Assembly (NCBI RefSeq): GCF_900104065.1
Contig: NZ_FNLC01000002.1
Span: 1,036,995 to 1,100,994 of the forward strand
Length of the DNA: 64,000 nucleotides
Reading direction: 5' to 3'
Origin: Natronobacterium texcoconense
Lineage (GTDB): Archaea; Halobacteriota; Halobacteria; Halobacteriales; Natrialbaceae
Shown here piece by piece: positions 7,308 through 16,645 of the stretch. The number at the start of each line of letters is the position of its first letter. Positions within the stretch are counted from its first letter, which is position 1. A program made the position numbers and the translations under genes. A model generated the notes under the pieces. That model was not told where the DNA came from and did no database searches. It saw only the letters and a list, made by a program, of their open reading frames with translations.

Positions 7308-9989
7308 TTACGCGTCGTTCTCGACCGCCGGCAAGGTCACCGAAAACGTCGATCCCTCGCCGGGTTCGGAGTCGACCTCGATCTCACCGCCGTGGCGTTC
7401 GACGATGCGTTCACAGAGTGCGAGCCCGATCCCGGTGCCGTCGTGTTCGTCGCGTCCGTGCAGCCGATGGAACACCTCGAAGATACGGTCCCGTTCGTCG
7501 GGGTCGATCCCGATCCCCTCGTCGCGAACCGAGATGATCCACTCGTCGTCGTGACGCTCCGCCGAGACGTGAACGCGTGGCGTCCCGTCGCTGTACTCGA
7601 GTGCGTTTTCGAGCAGGTTCTGAAACACCTGCCGTAACTGGCTGGCGTCGCCCTCGACCCGTGGAAGGGATTCCACCGTGATCTCGGCATCGGTTTCGGC
7701 GATCCGTAACTCGAGATCCGAGCGGACGTCCTCGAGGACGGCCGCCAGATCGACCGGTTCGAGCGGTTGGCCTTGCGTCTCGACTCGCGAGTACGTGAGC
7801 AGGCCGTCGATCATCGACCGCATGCGCTCTGCACCGTCGACGGCGAACTCGAGGAATTCGCGGCCGTCTTCGTCGAAATCCTCACCGTAGCGTCGCTCGA
7901 GCAACTGGAGGTAGCTCGAAATCATCCGCAACGGCTCCTGAAGGTCGTGGCTGGCAGCGTAGGCGAACTGCTCGAGGCGTTCCGTCTCCGCCTGTAACTC
8001 CTCGATGTACTCCCGGCGTTCGAAGTGAAACTTCAACAGCGTCGCGAGCGTCTCTATCAGTTCGCGTTCCTCCTCGAGGAACGGCTCTGTGGTCTGGCCG
8101 GTCGGCGATTCGAGCAGGACGGCGTCGATCGTGATCCGCGTCCCGCTGTCGGTCGTGGCAACCGTGGTGACTCGTTCCTCGTACGACTCGAACGCCTCGG
8201 AAACGACCTCGTGTTCGCCGACCGAGACGCGTGCAGCCGTCTGTTCCGGATACCGGAACGATCCCGGAAGCTCGTCGACGAACGCCTCGAGTAGCTCCAT
8301 GACCGGTCTATCGCCCGTCTCGATCAGGTTCGTCGCAAGCTGGACGATCGCGAGTTCCTTCTCGCGTTCCTCGAGTTCTCGTTTGCGACGCTGGGCCAGT
8401 TCCTTGAGGTCGGTGATATCCGTCGCCGTCACCACGACCTGTTCGGGCGGCCCGTCCCCATCGGTGATCGGCGTCGCGTTTATCGACACCCAGATCCGGT
8501 CGCTGGCCTCCGTCGACAGCAGTATTTCGCGATCGTAGACGGGATCGCCGGTCTCGAAAACACGGTTTGCGGGACGGTCCTCGATCGGGATAGGGGATCC
8601 CTCGGCGTCGTACATGGTTTGCTGTCCCGCCGCGTACTCCGATGCGTTCTCGGGCGACAGGTCGAGCAATTCCGCCATCCGTTCGTTCGCCCGATCGGTC
8701 GAGCCGTCGAGGTTTACGACCGCGATACCGACGGGACTCGTCTCGAGGATACGCTCGATCAGGTCGCGTTCCCGCTGGAGTTTCTGTTCCCGTTCCCGTC
8801 GATCGGTCATGTCCCGCGTAACCTTCGCATACCCCTGTAGTTCGCCGTTCTCGCGGATCGGCGTGATCGTCACGTTCGCCCAGAACCGCGAGCCGTCCGC
8901 ACGGACGCGCCACCCTTCGTCCTCGACAGCTCCCGATTCCCTGGCTACCTCGAGGTTGCGTTCCGGAACGCCCGCCTCGCGGTCGGATTGCGTGTAGAAC
9001 TTCGAGAAGTGATCGCCGAGAATGTCGGTTTCGTCGTAGCCTTTGATCTCCGCGGCGCCATCGTTCCAGCTGACGATACGGCCGTCGGTGTCGAGCATGA
9101 AAATGGCGTACTCTTCGACCGCGTCGACGAGCGAGCGAAACCGCTGCTCGCTCTCTCGAAGGGCACGTTCTGACTCTTTTCGCTCGGTGACGTCGTAGTA
9201 GAGTTCGATCCGACCACCTGCGTAACGACCGGACTCGATCGGCTTGCTCCGATGCTCGAGCCAGCGTTCCTCGCGGTCGTCGCCGCCTGTGATCCGACAC
9301 TCGAACTGTTCGACGTACGTGTTGTCGTCGTAGGTCGCCAGGACCGTGTCGGCGAACTCGTCGGAGTCGACGAACCGCTCGCTGATCGACTCCTCGATGA
9401 GCGTTCGCTTGTCCCGCCCGACGACCTCGGTTCGGTCGACGCCGAAGTAGCGTTCTATCGTCTCGTTGATCCAGACCACGTCGAACGTCTCGTCCAGGAC
9501 GAAGACGCCGACGTCGGCCTCGTCGATGACCGACGCGATCGACTCGTAGGTTCGCCACAGCGATTCGAGGTTCGTTTCCGCCCGTCCCGAGCCGTCGACG
9601 GCCTCGTCGACGACGCCGACCGTCCCCTGGAATTCGTCCTCATCAGCAAGGAGACTGAACCGGAGTTCGCAGGGAACGCGACCGCCGCTCGCAGTCTCGA
9701 TCGCGAGCCCGAACGTGAACGAGGCGTCCCGCTCACCGCTCTCGAAGCGACTCTCGATCTCTTCTTCGAGTCGATCGACGTCGCGGTCGTCGACGACGAT
9801 CGAGACGTGCTCGCCAAGCAGATCCTCACGGTCGTACCCCGTCAGTTCGAGGACGTCGTCGTCGACCGCGGTAAATCGCCCGTCGGAATCGAGTCGGTAG
9901 ACGCCACCGACCGCATCGGCCAGCGCTCGATACTGCTCGAGCCCGCTGAACGCGTCCGGATCCTGTGCGGTCGGCGGTCTATCACTCAT
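7308..9989 (-). CDS. Multi-PAS sensor histidine kinase
   Basis: Predicted 893-residue soluble sensor kinase with no transmembrane segment. There are four PAS-like domains (residues ~15-130, 140-270, 280-400, 405-530); the second and third end in the PAC-type YYDVTERK and TRDMTDRR. A short GAF-like or linker region (~545-660) precedes the HisKA domain with phospho-acceptor His681 in AYAASHDLQEPLR. The HATPase has N-box NLLENALEYSD, G1 DEGIGIDPDERDRIFEVF and G2 GTGIGLALCERIVERHGG. Haloarchaea commonly use such cytosolic PAS kinases for redox, light or energy sensing. No response regulator is adjacent. A 3' fragment of a related kinase lies at 41834. Confidence 0.93.
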   Translation of the reverse strand: MSDRPPTAQDPDAFSGLEQYRALADAVGGVYRLDSDGRFTAVDDDVLELTGYDREDLLGEHVSIVVDDRDVDRLEEEIESRFESGERDASFTFGLAIETASGGRVPCELRFSLLADEDEFQGTVGVVDEAVDGSGRAETNLESLWRTYESIASVIDEADVGVFVLDETFDVVWINETIERYFGVDRTEVVGRDKRTLIEESISERFVDSDEFADTVLATYDDNTYVEQFECRITGGDDREERWLEHRSKPIESGRYAGGRIELYYDVTERKESERALRESEQRFRSLVDAVEEYAIFMLDTDGRIVSWNDGAAEIKGYDETDILGDHFSKFYTQSDREAGVPERNLEVARESGAVEDEGWRVRADGSRFWANVTITPIRENGELQGYAKVTRDMTDRREREQKLQRERDLIERILETSPVGIAVVNLDGSTDRANERMAELLDLSPENASEYAAGQQTMYDAEGSPIPIEDRPANRVFETGDPVYDREILLSTEASDRIWVSINATPITDGDGPPEQVVVTATDITDLKELAQRRKRELEEREKELAIVQLATNLIETGDRPVMELLEAFVDELPGSFRYPEQTAARVSVGEHEVVSEAFESYEERVTTVATTDSGTRITIDAVLLESPTGQTTEPFLEEERELIETLATLLKFHFERREYIEELQAETERLEQFAYAASHDLQEPLRMISSYLQLLERRYGEDFDEDGREFLEFAVDGAERMRSMIDGLLTYSRVETQGQPLEPVDLAAVLEDVRSDLELRIAETDAEITVESLPRVEGDASQLRQVFQNLLENALEYSDGTPRVHVSAERHDDEWIISVRDEGIGIDPDERDRIFEVFHRLHGRDEHDGTGIGLALCERIVERHGGEIEVDSEPGEGSTFSVTLPAVENDA

Positions 9990-10059
9990 ACAGGTGCAAG
10001 ATCACTGAATCGCATAAGTCCACTGTCGATAGGTCGACCCGTCGCGGCGCCTGACCGAT

Positions 10060-10719
10060 TCAATCGGCCGTTAACTCGAACTCGAGCAGGCCGAGATACG
10101 ACGGCGCGTTGCCGCCGCTGGTCCGGAACTCGGTCGGTGTCGAGTCGACGTACTGGTAGAACTGGGACTGGGTCGAGGCGAACATCGTCGAGCCGTCGTC
10201 GCTTCGCAGGTACGCCGGTGCGGTGGTCTCCGCCAGTCGGTCGGCCCGCTCCTGCCAGGCGTTCTCGTCGTAGAGGAAGACACCGAAGGAGAATCGACCG
10301 CCTGCGAGAGCGTCTTCCTTCGAGTCGAACATGTCAGCTTCGTCGATGCGGTACTCTTCGTCGCTCATCCAGGCCAGCGCCGCGAGCCCCTCGGTCCGGA
10401 GCAGGTAGACGTCCCAGGAGACCGTCCTGTCGAAAATCGCCCAGGCGTTTCGCGGTCCGACCGTATCGACCTCGACGCTGAACGCAGGACGGCCACGCGA
10501 CCCCGTCGGTTCGTGGACGAACGTGACGTCGTAGCCGGGGACCCGGATCCCGCGGTCGTGGTAGACGACGCCGCCGGTCGGTACCTCGACGTCGCTGTCG
10601 GCGGTCAGTTGTTCGACCAGGTCGAGGGCCGGCACGCCGCCTTCCTCCTCGAGTTGCTCGAGGAAGGATGGAATCCGGACTACGTCGGTCCAGGCGCGTT
10701 GGCCTTCGGGTGCGCTCAT
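10060..10719 (-). CDS. Conserved haloarchaeal protein, function unknown
   Basis: Predicted 219-residue soluble acidic protein with no signal peptide or membrane segment. It is rich in aromatic residues and beta-strand-like stretches (GIRVPGYDVTFVHEP, FSFGVFLYDENAW, SQFYQYVDSTP). I recognise no catalytic motif. The frame runs cleanly from ATG at 10719 with haloarchaeal codon usage, so it is a real gene. It lies downstream of nothing obvious and in the same orientation as the histidine kinase, about 70 bp upstream of it, so the two could be co-transcribed. Function is not inferred. Confidence 0.7.
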   Translation of the reverse strand: MSAPEGQRAWTDVVRIPSFLEQLEEEGGVPALDLVEQLTADSDVEVPTGGVVYHDRGIRVPGYDVTFVHEPTGSRGRPAFSVEVDTVGPRNAWAIFDRTVSWDVYLLRTEGLAALAWMSDEEYRIDEADMFDSKEDALAGGRFSFGVFLYDENAWQERADRLAETTAPAYLRSDDGSTMFASTQSQFYQYVDSTPTEFRTSGGNAPSYLGLLEFELTAD

Positions 10720-10972
10720 GGCTGTCGACGACCTCCGATTCGACTCCGAAGACGGAGATGGTTCGACCGCGCTCGAACGGGAACGGCGACGGTGTCCATG
10801 TTCGTTCGAAACGGGTCGGCCCGGATTAGGCTTTCCGAAGTGAGCGACTCGACTCGAGCCGGAGAGTCAGTATCGGACGTTCGTCCAGAAACAGAACGTC
10901 ATCGGAGACCTTTGATTGACCAAGGGGATAGGTAGACAGGACTTAACTAGCCGCTTCGGGTCTTCGCAGGAG

Positions 10973-11311
10973 ATGGTCCCGACCCTCCTGTACTACGATA
11001 GCGGTGACGATCCGACCCGTCGGAAATCGACGCTGTTCTGCTGGGAATGTGACTACACGAGCCCGCACGAAAACGGGTGGGACGTCCGAACGAACGGACG
11101 GTACGTCCAGCGTGTCTGTCCCCGCTGTGACACCGTTCTGACGGAGCAGCCACGAACGGAAACCGTCCCCGCGCTTCGCAGACGCCCGGCCGAGCACGCC
11201 GCGAGCGCGTGGCGACACCTGTTCCGAACTTCCGCCGAACTGTGGCGCATGCCGTTTACCGTCGGCGCGGCCGGGACGACTGCAGCTGTCGACTACTTCG
11301 ACCGCAACTGA
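10973..11311 (+). CDS. Small zinc-ribbon protein
   Basis: Predicted 112-residue protein with two Cys-x2-Cys knuckles, FCWECDY and VCPRCDT, about 35 residues apart, making a zinc ribbon. The C-terminal part is basic then amphipathic (AASAWRHLFRTSAELWRMPF) and could contact membrane or partner protein. The open frame begins at 10916, but the ATG at 10973 (MVPTLLYYDSGD) is preferred because the preceding codons look non-conserved and overlap the likely promoter. Function unknown; such short haloarchaeal zinc fingers are often regulatory or RNA-binding. Confidence 0.65.
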   Translation: MVPTLLYYDSGDDPTRRKSTLFCWECDYTSPHENGWDVRTNGRYVQRVCPRCDTVLTEQPRTETVPALRRRPAEHAASAWRHLFRTSAELWRMPFTVGAAGTTAAVDYFDRN

Positions 11312-11400
11312 CACCGACACTGGATAGTTCACGAACGTCGTCGGGGATCGAACGGACACGGAGCGACACGTCTTTTTGACCGGACCGGGCAGGTTGTGGT

Positions 11401-13533
11401 ATGGATGCAAAGCGAGAGCTTACGAGCGTCGACCTCGCTGCCCTCGTCGGGGAGTTCGGAACCTACGAGGGAGCGAAGGTCGACAAGGCCTACCTCTACG
11501 GCGACGACCTCGTCCGGCTGAAGATGCGGGACTTCGACCGTGGCCGGGTCGAACTTATGCTCGAGGTCGGCGAGGTCAAGCGCGCCCACACGGTCGCGCC
11601 CGAACGCGTCCCCGACGCGCCGGGACGACCGCCGCAGTTCGCGATGATGCTTCGCAACCGGCTCTCGGGTGCGGACTTCGTCGGGGTCGAACAGTACGAG
11701 TTCGACCGCATTCTCGAGTTCACCTTCGAGCGCGACGACGGAACGACGCGGATCATCGTCGAACTGTTCGGGCAGGGCAACGTCGCCGTCACCGACGGCG
11801 AGTACGAGGTGATCGACTGCCTCGAGACCGTCCGGCTGAAATCGCGAACGGTCGTCCCCGGCTCGCGCTACGAGTTTCCGGACACCCGGACGAACCCGCT
11901 TACAGTCTCCCGTGAAGCGTTCTACCACGAGATGGACGACTCCGATACGGACGTCGTTCGCACACTCGCGACCCAGTTGAACTTCGGTGGCCTCTACGCC
12001 GAAGAGATCTGTACCCGCGCTGGCGTCGAGAAGGCGATGGACATCGACGACGCCGACGAAGGAGTGTACGACCGGCTCTACGAGGCGGTCGAGCGACTCG
12101 CGATCGACATCCGTAACGGGAACTTCGATTCGCGGCTGTACGTGGAGAGCGAAGACGGTGAGGACGAGGAAAGTCCCGACAGCGTCGTCGACGTCACCCC
12201 GTTCCCGCTCGAGGAACACGAGGCCGAAGGACTCGCAGCCGAAGCCTACGACTCGTTCCTGGCCGCGCTCGACGACTACTTCTTCCGGCTCGAACTCGAG
12301 GAAGAAGACGAACCGGACCCGACCGAGCAACGGCCGGACTTCGAGGAGGAGATCGCCAAACACGAACGGATCATCGAGCAACAGGAGGGGGCGATCGAGG
12401 GATTCGAACAGCAGGCCGAAGAACTCCGCGAGAAAGCCGAGTTGCTGTACGCCGAGTACGGGCTGGTCGACGACGTGCTCTCGACGATCCGGGAGGCCCG
12501 TGCCCAGGATCGTCCGTGGGACGAGATCGAAGAACGGTTCGAGGAAGGCAAAGAGCGCGGCATCGAGGCCGCCGAAGCGGTCGTCTCTCTCGATGGCAGC
12601 GAGGGCACCGTGACGGTCGAGATCGACGGCGAGCAGGTCGACCTGATCGTCCGCGACGGCGTCGAGCAGAACGCCGACCGTCTCTACAAGGAAGCGAAGG
12701 ACGTCGAGGGGAAAAAAGAGGGCGCGCTGGCGGCCATCGAGGACACCCGCGAGGATCTCGAGGAGGCCAAACGCCGCCGCGACCAGTGGGAGGCCGACGA
12801 CGATGACGAGGACGACGAAGACGACGAGAGCGAGGACCGAGACTGGCTCTCGATGCCCTCGGTCCCCATCCGCGAGAACGAACCCTGGTACGACCGGTTC
12901 CGCTGGTTCCACACGAGCGACGGCTACCTCGTGATCGGCGGCCGCAACGCCGACCAGAACGAGGAACTCGTCAAGAAGTACTTAGAGCCCGGCGACAAGG
13001 TCCTGCACACGCAGGCCCACGGCGGCCCCGTCACCGTCCTGAAGGCGACCGACCCCAGCGAGGCGTCCTCACACGACATCGAACTCCCCGACTCGAGCAT
13101 CGAGGAGGCCGCACAGTTCGCCGTCTCCTACTCGTCGGTCTGGAAGGACGGCCGCTACGCAGGCGACGTCTACGCCGTCGACTCCGACCAGGTGACGAAA
13201 ACTCCCGAGAGCGGCGAGTACCTCGAGAAAGGCGGGTTCGCGATCCGCGGCGACCGCACCTACTACGACGATACGGCGGTCGGCGTCGCCGTCGGCATCC
13301 AGTGTGAGCCCTACACCCGCGTGATCGGCGGCCCGCCGTCGGCCATCGAGGGACAGGCCGAAACGCTGATCGAACTCGAGCCAGGCCGGTACGCCCAGGC
13401 CGACGCCGCAAAGCGGATGTACCGACAGTTCCGCGAACGGTTCGAGGACGAGGCGTTCGTCCGCAAGATCGCGAGTCCGGACCGCATCCAGCACTTCATG
13501 CCGCCGGGCGGAAGCCGGATCGCGGAGGAGTAA
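11401..13533 (+). CDS. rqcH: Ribosome rescue factor RqcH (NFACT/Rqc2/NEMF family)
   Basis: Predicted 710-residue homologue of bacterial RqcH and eukaryotic Rqc2/NEMF, which bind the nascent chain-tRNA complex on split large ribosomal subunits and, in bacteria and eukaryotes, add C-terminal residue tails. The domain order is visible: NFACT-N (residues 1-~290, from KRELTSVDLAALVGEFG), a helical coiled-coil middle (~310-480), an acidic linker of Asp/Glu around 465-480, and NFACT-R (~495-600, with WYDRFRWFHTSDGYLVIGGR and KVLHTQAHGGPV). Start at 11401 agrees with family N-termini. Together with Pelota at 29133 this window encodes two ribosome quality-control factors, though they are not linked in an operon. 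Confidence 0.93.
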   Translation: MDAKRELTSVDLAALVGEFGTYEGAKVDKAYLYGDDLVRLKMRDFDRGRVELMLEVGEVKRAHTVAPERVPDAPGRPPQFAMMLRNRLSGADFVGVEQYEFDRILEFTFERDDGTTRIIVELFGQGNVAVTDGEYEVIDCLETVRLKSRTVVPGSRYEFPDTRTNPLTVSREAFYHEMDDSDTDVVRTLATQLNFGGLYAEEICTRAGVEKAMDIDDADEGVYDRLYEAVERLAIDIRNGNFDSRLYVESEDGEDEESPDSVVDVTPFPLEEHEAEGLAAEAYDSFLAALDDYFFRLELEEEDEPDPTEQRPDFEEEIAKHERIIEQQEGAIEGFEQQAEELREKAELLYAEYGLVDDVLSTIREARAQDRPWDEIEERFEEGKERGIEAAEAVVSLDGSEGTVTVEIDGEQVDLIVRDGVEQNADRLYKEAKDVEGKKEGALAAIEDTREDLEEAKRRRDQWEADDDDEDDEDDESEDRDWLSMPSVPIRENEPWYDRFRWFHTSDGYLVIGGRNADQNEELVKKYLEPGDKVLHTQAHGGPVTVLKATDPSEASSHDIELPDSSIEEAAQFAVSYSSVWKDGRYAGDVYAVDSDQVTKTPESGEYLEKGGFAIRGDRTYYDDTAVGVAVGIQCEPYTRVIGGPPSAIEGQAETLIELEPGRYAQADAAKRMYRQFRERFEDEAFVRKIASPDRIQHFMPPGGSRIAEE

Positions 13534-13598
13534 GTCCTCGGGAATTCCTTGCGGAAGAAAGCAAAGAACCATGCTATTCGTCGGGGTCAGAACCTTGA

Positions 13599-14033
13599 AT
13601 GACGGGTTTTCTCCGTCGACGAGTGATGCAACTCGTCGGCACCGGCGTTGCACTCGCACTGACCGGCCGAACCGCCGCGGACGACGAGCCCGGGGACGCG
13701 GACGACGAGTACACCGTCGCCCTCTCGGTGGGCGTCGACAGAGACGAGTTTACCGAACTGCAAACGGATATCGTAGAACGGGTCGAAGAGGAAGAAATCG
13801 ACGAGGACGAAGCACAGGAGGAACTTGAAGAAGGCCAGCTCGAGCTCGTCGAAGCAGCGATCGAAGAGGTCGAAATCCATCTGGAGGAGACCGACGACAT
13901 AACCGTCGTCGACACCGCGCCCGAACTCAGCCTCGTCCTCGTCGACGGTGAACCGGCTGCGTTGATCGAGGCGCTCGAAATCGAAGAGGTGGTGGCGCTC
14001 GTCCCCGAAGAGCAGTTCGACGGAGGGTCCTGA
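13599..14033 (+). CDS. Small exported acidic protein, function unknown
   Basis: Predicted 144-residue protein beginning MTGFLRRRVMQLVGTGVA, an arginine cluster followed by a short hydrophobic segment that fits a Tat-type or uncleaved signal sequence. The mature part is very acidic, with a predicted coiled coil of Glu/Asp repeats (EEEEIDEDEAQEELEEG) between two strand-rich halves (YTVALSVGVDRDEF and PELSLVLVDGEP). I recognise no family. It lies 65 bp after rqcH on the same strand but probably has its own promoter. Its composition matches the rest of the chromosome. Confidence 0.65.
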   Translation: MTGFLRRRVMQLVGTGVALALTGRTAADDEPGDADDEYTVALSVGVDRDEFTELQTDIVERVEEEEIDEDEAQEELEEGQLELVEAAIEEVEIHLEETDDITVVDTAPELSLVLVDGEPAALIEALEIEEVVALVPEEQFDGGS

Positions 14034-14115
14034 ACGACTCTCGGACGATCGGTCAGCTCGAGTCGGAAACTGTAGAGTCAGAACACTAATCACTGGTCTG
14101 TTACTTTTGTATCGT

Positions 14116-14616
14116 ATGCCCGGCATCCCCGAACCGGTCCTCGGAAGCGAGCCTCTGACCTGGATCGTCGCAGCCACTCTGAGCGTTCTCGTCGTCTCCC
14201 TCTTCGCATACGCCGCCTCGAGGTGGGAGTTCTCTGCCGTCGTACTGATAGTCGCCGGAGCAGCGGGGTACGGTCTCTTCGCTGCCGGACTGTGGGCCAG
14301 CGTTCGGCTGGCGTTTCATCACCTGGCGCTGGATCCGGTCGCCGAACCGGTAACGTTCGCGTGGCTTCTCGTCGTTGCCGGGGGATTGCTGGCGGTACAG
14401 GCAGCGATTCCGTTCTTCCTGTTCGCCCGGTTCGGCTACGTCGTCCCGATGATCGGGTTCACGGCTATCAGCACGCTCTTGCTCTTCGTCTTCCTGCGCG
14501 TCGGCGGCGAAACGGATCCGCTCGCCCTGTTCGGCTTCGGATTCGCGCCCTTCTTCGTCGGCAGCCTCCTCGTCCTCGCCGTCCTCGAGGCCGTACTCAG
14601 ATATCTCCTCGGCTGA
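14116..14616 (+). CDS. Integral membrane protein, function unknown
   Basis: Predicted 166-residue membrane protein with about five transmembrane helices covering nearly the whole chain (e.g. LTWIVAATLSVLVVSLFAYA near residue 15 and FFVGSLLVLAVLEAVLRYLL at the C-terminus). The start at 14116 (MPGIPEPVLG) is favoured over the in-frame ATG at 14107 because of the MPG N-terminus. No transporter or enzyme motif is visible. It is followed 59 bp later by a TRIC-type channel gene on the same strand. Confidence 0.7.
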   Translation: MPGIPEPVLGSEPLTWIVAATLSVLVVSLFAYAASRWEFSAVVLIVAGAAGYGLFAAGLWASVRLAFHHLALDPVAEPVTFAWLLVVAGGLLAVQAAIPFFLFARFGYVVPMIGFTAISTLLLFVFLRVGGETDPLALFGFGFAPFFVGSLLVLAVLEAVLRYLLG

Positions 14617-14675
14617 CGTAAACCGCTCCCACGGAAGCGTAGCGTTCATTACACCGACTCCCCTGGCCGACAGTA

Positions 14676-15332
14676 GTGATTCCGGAGGTTCTCGAGACGC
14701 TGTTCGGCGATCCGTTCGCCGTCATGAACACGATCGGCCTGGTCGCGTTCGCGCTGGTCGGTGCAGCCAAGGCGATCCGCGAACGGTTCGACCTGTTCGG
14801 GATAACCGTCGTCGGACTCGCGACGGCGTTTGCCGGCGGGATGACACGGGACCTGATGGTCAACCGCGTCCCGCTGGCGCTCCGGGCGCTGGACGAGATC
14901 GCACTCGGACTGGTCGGCGTCGCGCTGGCCATCGGGATAACCGCCGTCCTCGAGTCGCCGGACGAACACCCGATCACGCAGATTTCGGACGCCGTCGGGC
15001 TCGCCGCGTTCGCGACGACCGGTGCGATCGTCGCGACCGAGGCCGGCCTCTCGAGTTTCGGCGTCGTCGCGGTCGCGACGATCAACGCGGCCGGCGGCGG
15101 AGCCGTCGCGGACATCCTGCTCGACCGTTCTCCGTTCATCCTGTTCGACGACTTCTACGCGAGCTGTGCGGTGCTCGGCAGGACCAGCTACTGGCTGGCA
15201 ACGGTCGCTGGAGTCGAGGCCGTCGCGCCGGCAGCGTGTGCGATCGTGACGGTCGGAACGCGACTTGCGGCGGTTACCTATGGCTGGTCGCTACCGTCGG
15301 TCCAGATGCTCGGGCTGGTACGTGAGCAATGA
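14676..15332 (+). CDS. TRIC-type cation channel (UPF0126)
   Basis: Predicted 218-residue membrane protein of the prokaryotic trimeric intracellular cation channel family. The internal duplication is visible: each half has a glycine-rich kinked helix followed by Arg/Asp, AFAGGMTRDLMVNRVP (residues ~49-64) and AAGGGAVADILLDRSP (~140-155), matching the GGGxxRD family motif, the second copy with Ala-Asp. About seven transmembrane helices. Start is a GTG at 14676; homologues begin near this point. Prokaryotic TRICs conduct K+ and Na+; a physiological role here is inference. Confidence 0.85.
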   Translation: MIPEVLETLFGDPFAVMNTIGLVAFALVGAAKAIRERFDLFGITVVGLATAFAGGMTRDLMVNRVPLALRALDEIALGLVGVALAIGITAVLESPDEHPITQISDAVGLAAFATTGAIVATEAGLSSFGVVAVATINAAGGGAVADILLDRSPFILFDDFYASCAVLGRTSYWLATVAGVEAVAPAACAIVTVGTRLAAVTYGWSLPSVQMLGLVREQ

Positions 15333-15371
15333 AATAGATAAATTCTATGTTCGCTCTTGTGGCGTAGATTG

Positions 15372-15780
15372 TTAGTGAATCGTGCAATTTCGAGGGTGGC
15401 TTTCAGTGTTTCTTTGTCTGGTTTTCGATAGATGTGGCAGCAGAACTGGAACGCTCGGAGAGACGGCAAGTCGGAGTCGAATTGTCGATTCGTCGGTGGC
15501 TTTCGCTGGCAGTACGTAGTGCTCGCCGGTGCCGCGATCAGCCAGAATAAACACGAGTGTCTTATCCCGACATCTGTTCCTCGCCCGCGCGTCAGACCAC
15601 GCGAGCGCGACCGACCGTCGCGCTTGCGGCCTTTTCCCGGCTTTCACGTACAGTTCGTTGATCTCGGCCGGCACTTTCGAGTTGTGACCGAGGCGTGTCC
15701 CGTGTCCAGTGACCACAGGAAACATTGGATGCGCCGATAGACTTTCTTGTAAGGGACGGTATTTCAACGTCTAACTGTCA
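15372..15780 (-). pseudogene. IS1595-type transposase remnant with internal deletion
   Basis: Minus-strand fragments match the pattern of a haloarchaeal IS1595-family transposase: VPYKKVYRRIQCFL near 15720-15760, then in another frame PAEINELYVKAGKRPQA, TLVFILADRGTGEHYVLPAK and DESTIRLRLA. The sequence then jumps directly to the usual C-terminal motif LRAFQFCCHIYRKPDKETL in a third frame. The catalytic middle (second Asp and following region) is absent. At least two frameshifts and one deletion make this a dead copy. The family call rests on recalled motif order. Confidence 0.75.
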
Positions 15781-16070
15781 ATGACTGGTGTTGAAACGGA
15801 TATAGATGTAGACGGTGAAGTCCATTTCTCGAGTTTGACTAAAGAGTATTCAAAGATGGTTCCGTCTAATAATGTCCGATCGCAATTCTTACAGCGGTAT
15901 CGCTAGAACACTTGATAGCTGCCGTGCCGATATTGATTGGGAACATCGTTCGTCGGACAGCACGTCCACGCCACCGTGCCTGCTGCGACTTCCAGCGACT
16001 GTTTCTGCCCACCAACAATCCTCTACCCAAGAGCGAATATATTAAATAATTGTCTGATTTATAGGTGAAT
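15781..16070. other. AT-rich intergenic DNA
   Basis: No coding frame, tRNA or clear repeat is visible. The stretch becomes AT-rich towards 16030-16060 (ATATTAAATAATTG), the probable promoter of the following lipoprotein gene. Confidence 0.5.
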
Positions 16071-16601
16071 ATGAAACGGCGAACCTATCTTAGTTTTATT
16101 TCACTAACCGGATGTGTTTCACTAACGGGTTGTTTCAGTTCTGCTAGCCCAGTAGCATCACTTGCACTGGTAGAAATTGAAAATAGAACAGGTGAAGTGG
16201 TTAATATTAAGGTTAATGCTCAGAAGAACGGAACTATAGTTCACGAAGACCGTTATACTATTGATGGAGTGAAATCAGGAGAAGAAACTGATCACGGGTA
16301 TCCATCGATAGACGGGGTTCAAATTGCTGAGGATTGGATGGCAGATAATGCAGAATTCAAATTCCAATTTATTATTCCAGAGTTTGAGTTAGAAGATTCG
16401 TTTAGCACTTCTGACCCGATTGGAGATTATAGAGACGCCTATCAAAGCGAACTAGAGGGAGAATGTTATTTTATTCGTGTGACAATTGGAGATGGTAGCG
16501 GTAATGCAGCACTTGATGCAGTTCCAAAAAGAATTGCTACACAGGCAGTAGTGTACGATCACGAGATTTTCGATCGGGCACACGCCGGAGATTGTACTTA
16601 A
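16071..16601 (+). CDS. Secreted lipoprotein, function unknown
   Basis: Predicted 176-residue lipoprotein. The N-terminus MKRRTYLSFISLTGCVS is followed by a second candidate lipobox, LTGC, at residues ~19-22, where FSSASPV begins. The mature domain starts with a beta-strand-like IENRTGEVVNIKVNAQKNG, reminiscent of small immunoglobulin-like lipoproteins, and ends with two Cys-containing stretches (GECYFIRV and HAGDCT) that might form a disulfide. The ATG at 16071 is chosen over a GTG two codons earlier. Base composition is strikingly AT-rich compared with the chromosome, so the gene was probably acquired. It resembles in layout, but not detectably in sequence, the lipoprotein at 3955. Confidence 0.75.
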   Translation: MKRRTYLSFISLTGCVSLTGCFSSASPVASLALVEIENRTGEVVNIKVNAQKNGTIVHEDRYTIDGVKSGEETDHGYPSIDGVQIAEDWMADNAEFKFQFIIPEFELEDSFSTSDPIGDYRDAYQSELEGECYFIRVTIGDGSGNAALDAVPKRIATQAVVYDHEIFDRAHAGDCT

Positions 16602-16645
16602 TCCCTTACCAATATATTATTAATAATGGTGGTGGAGAGGATAGC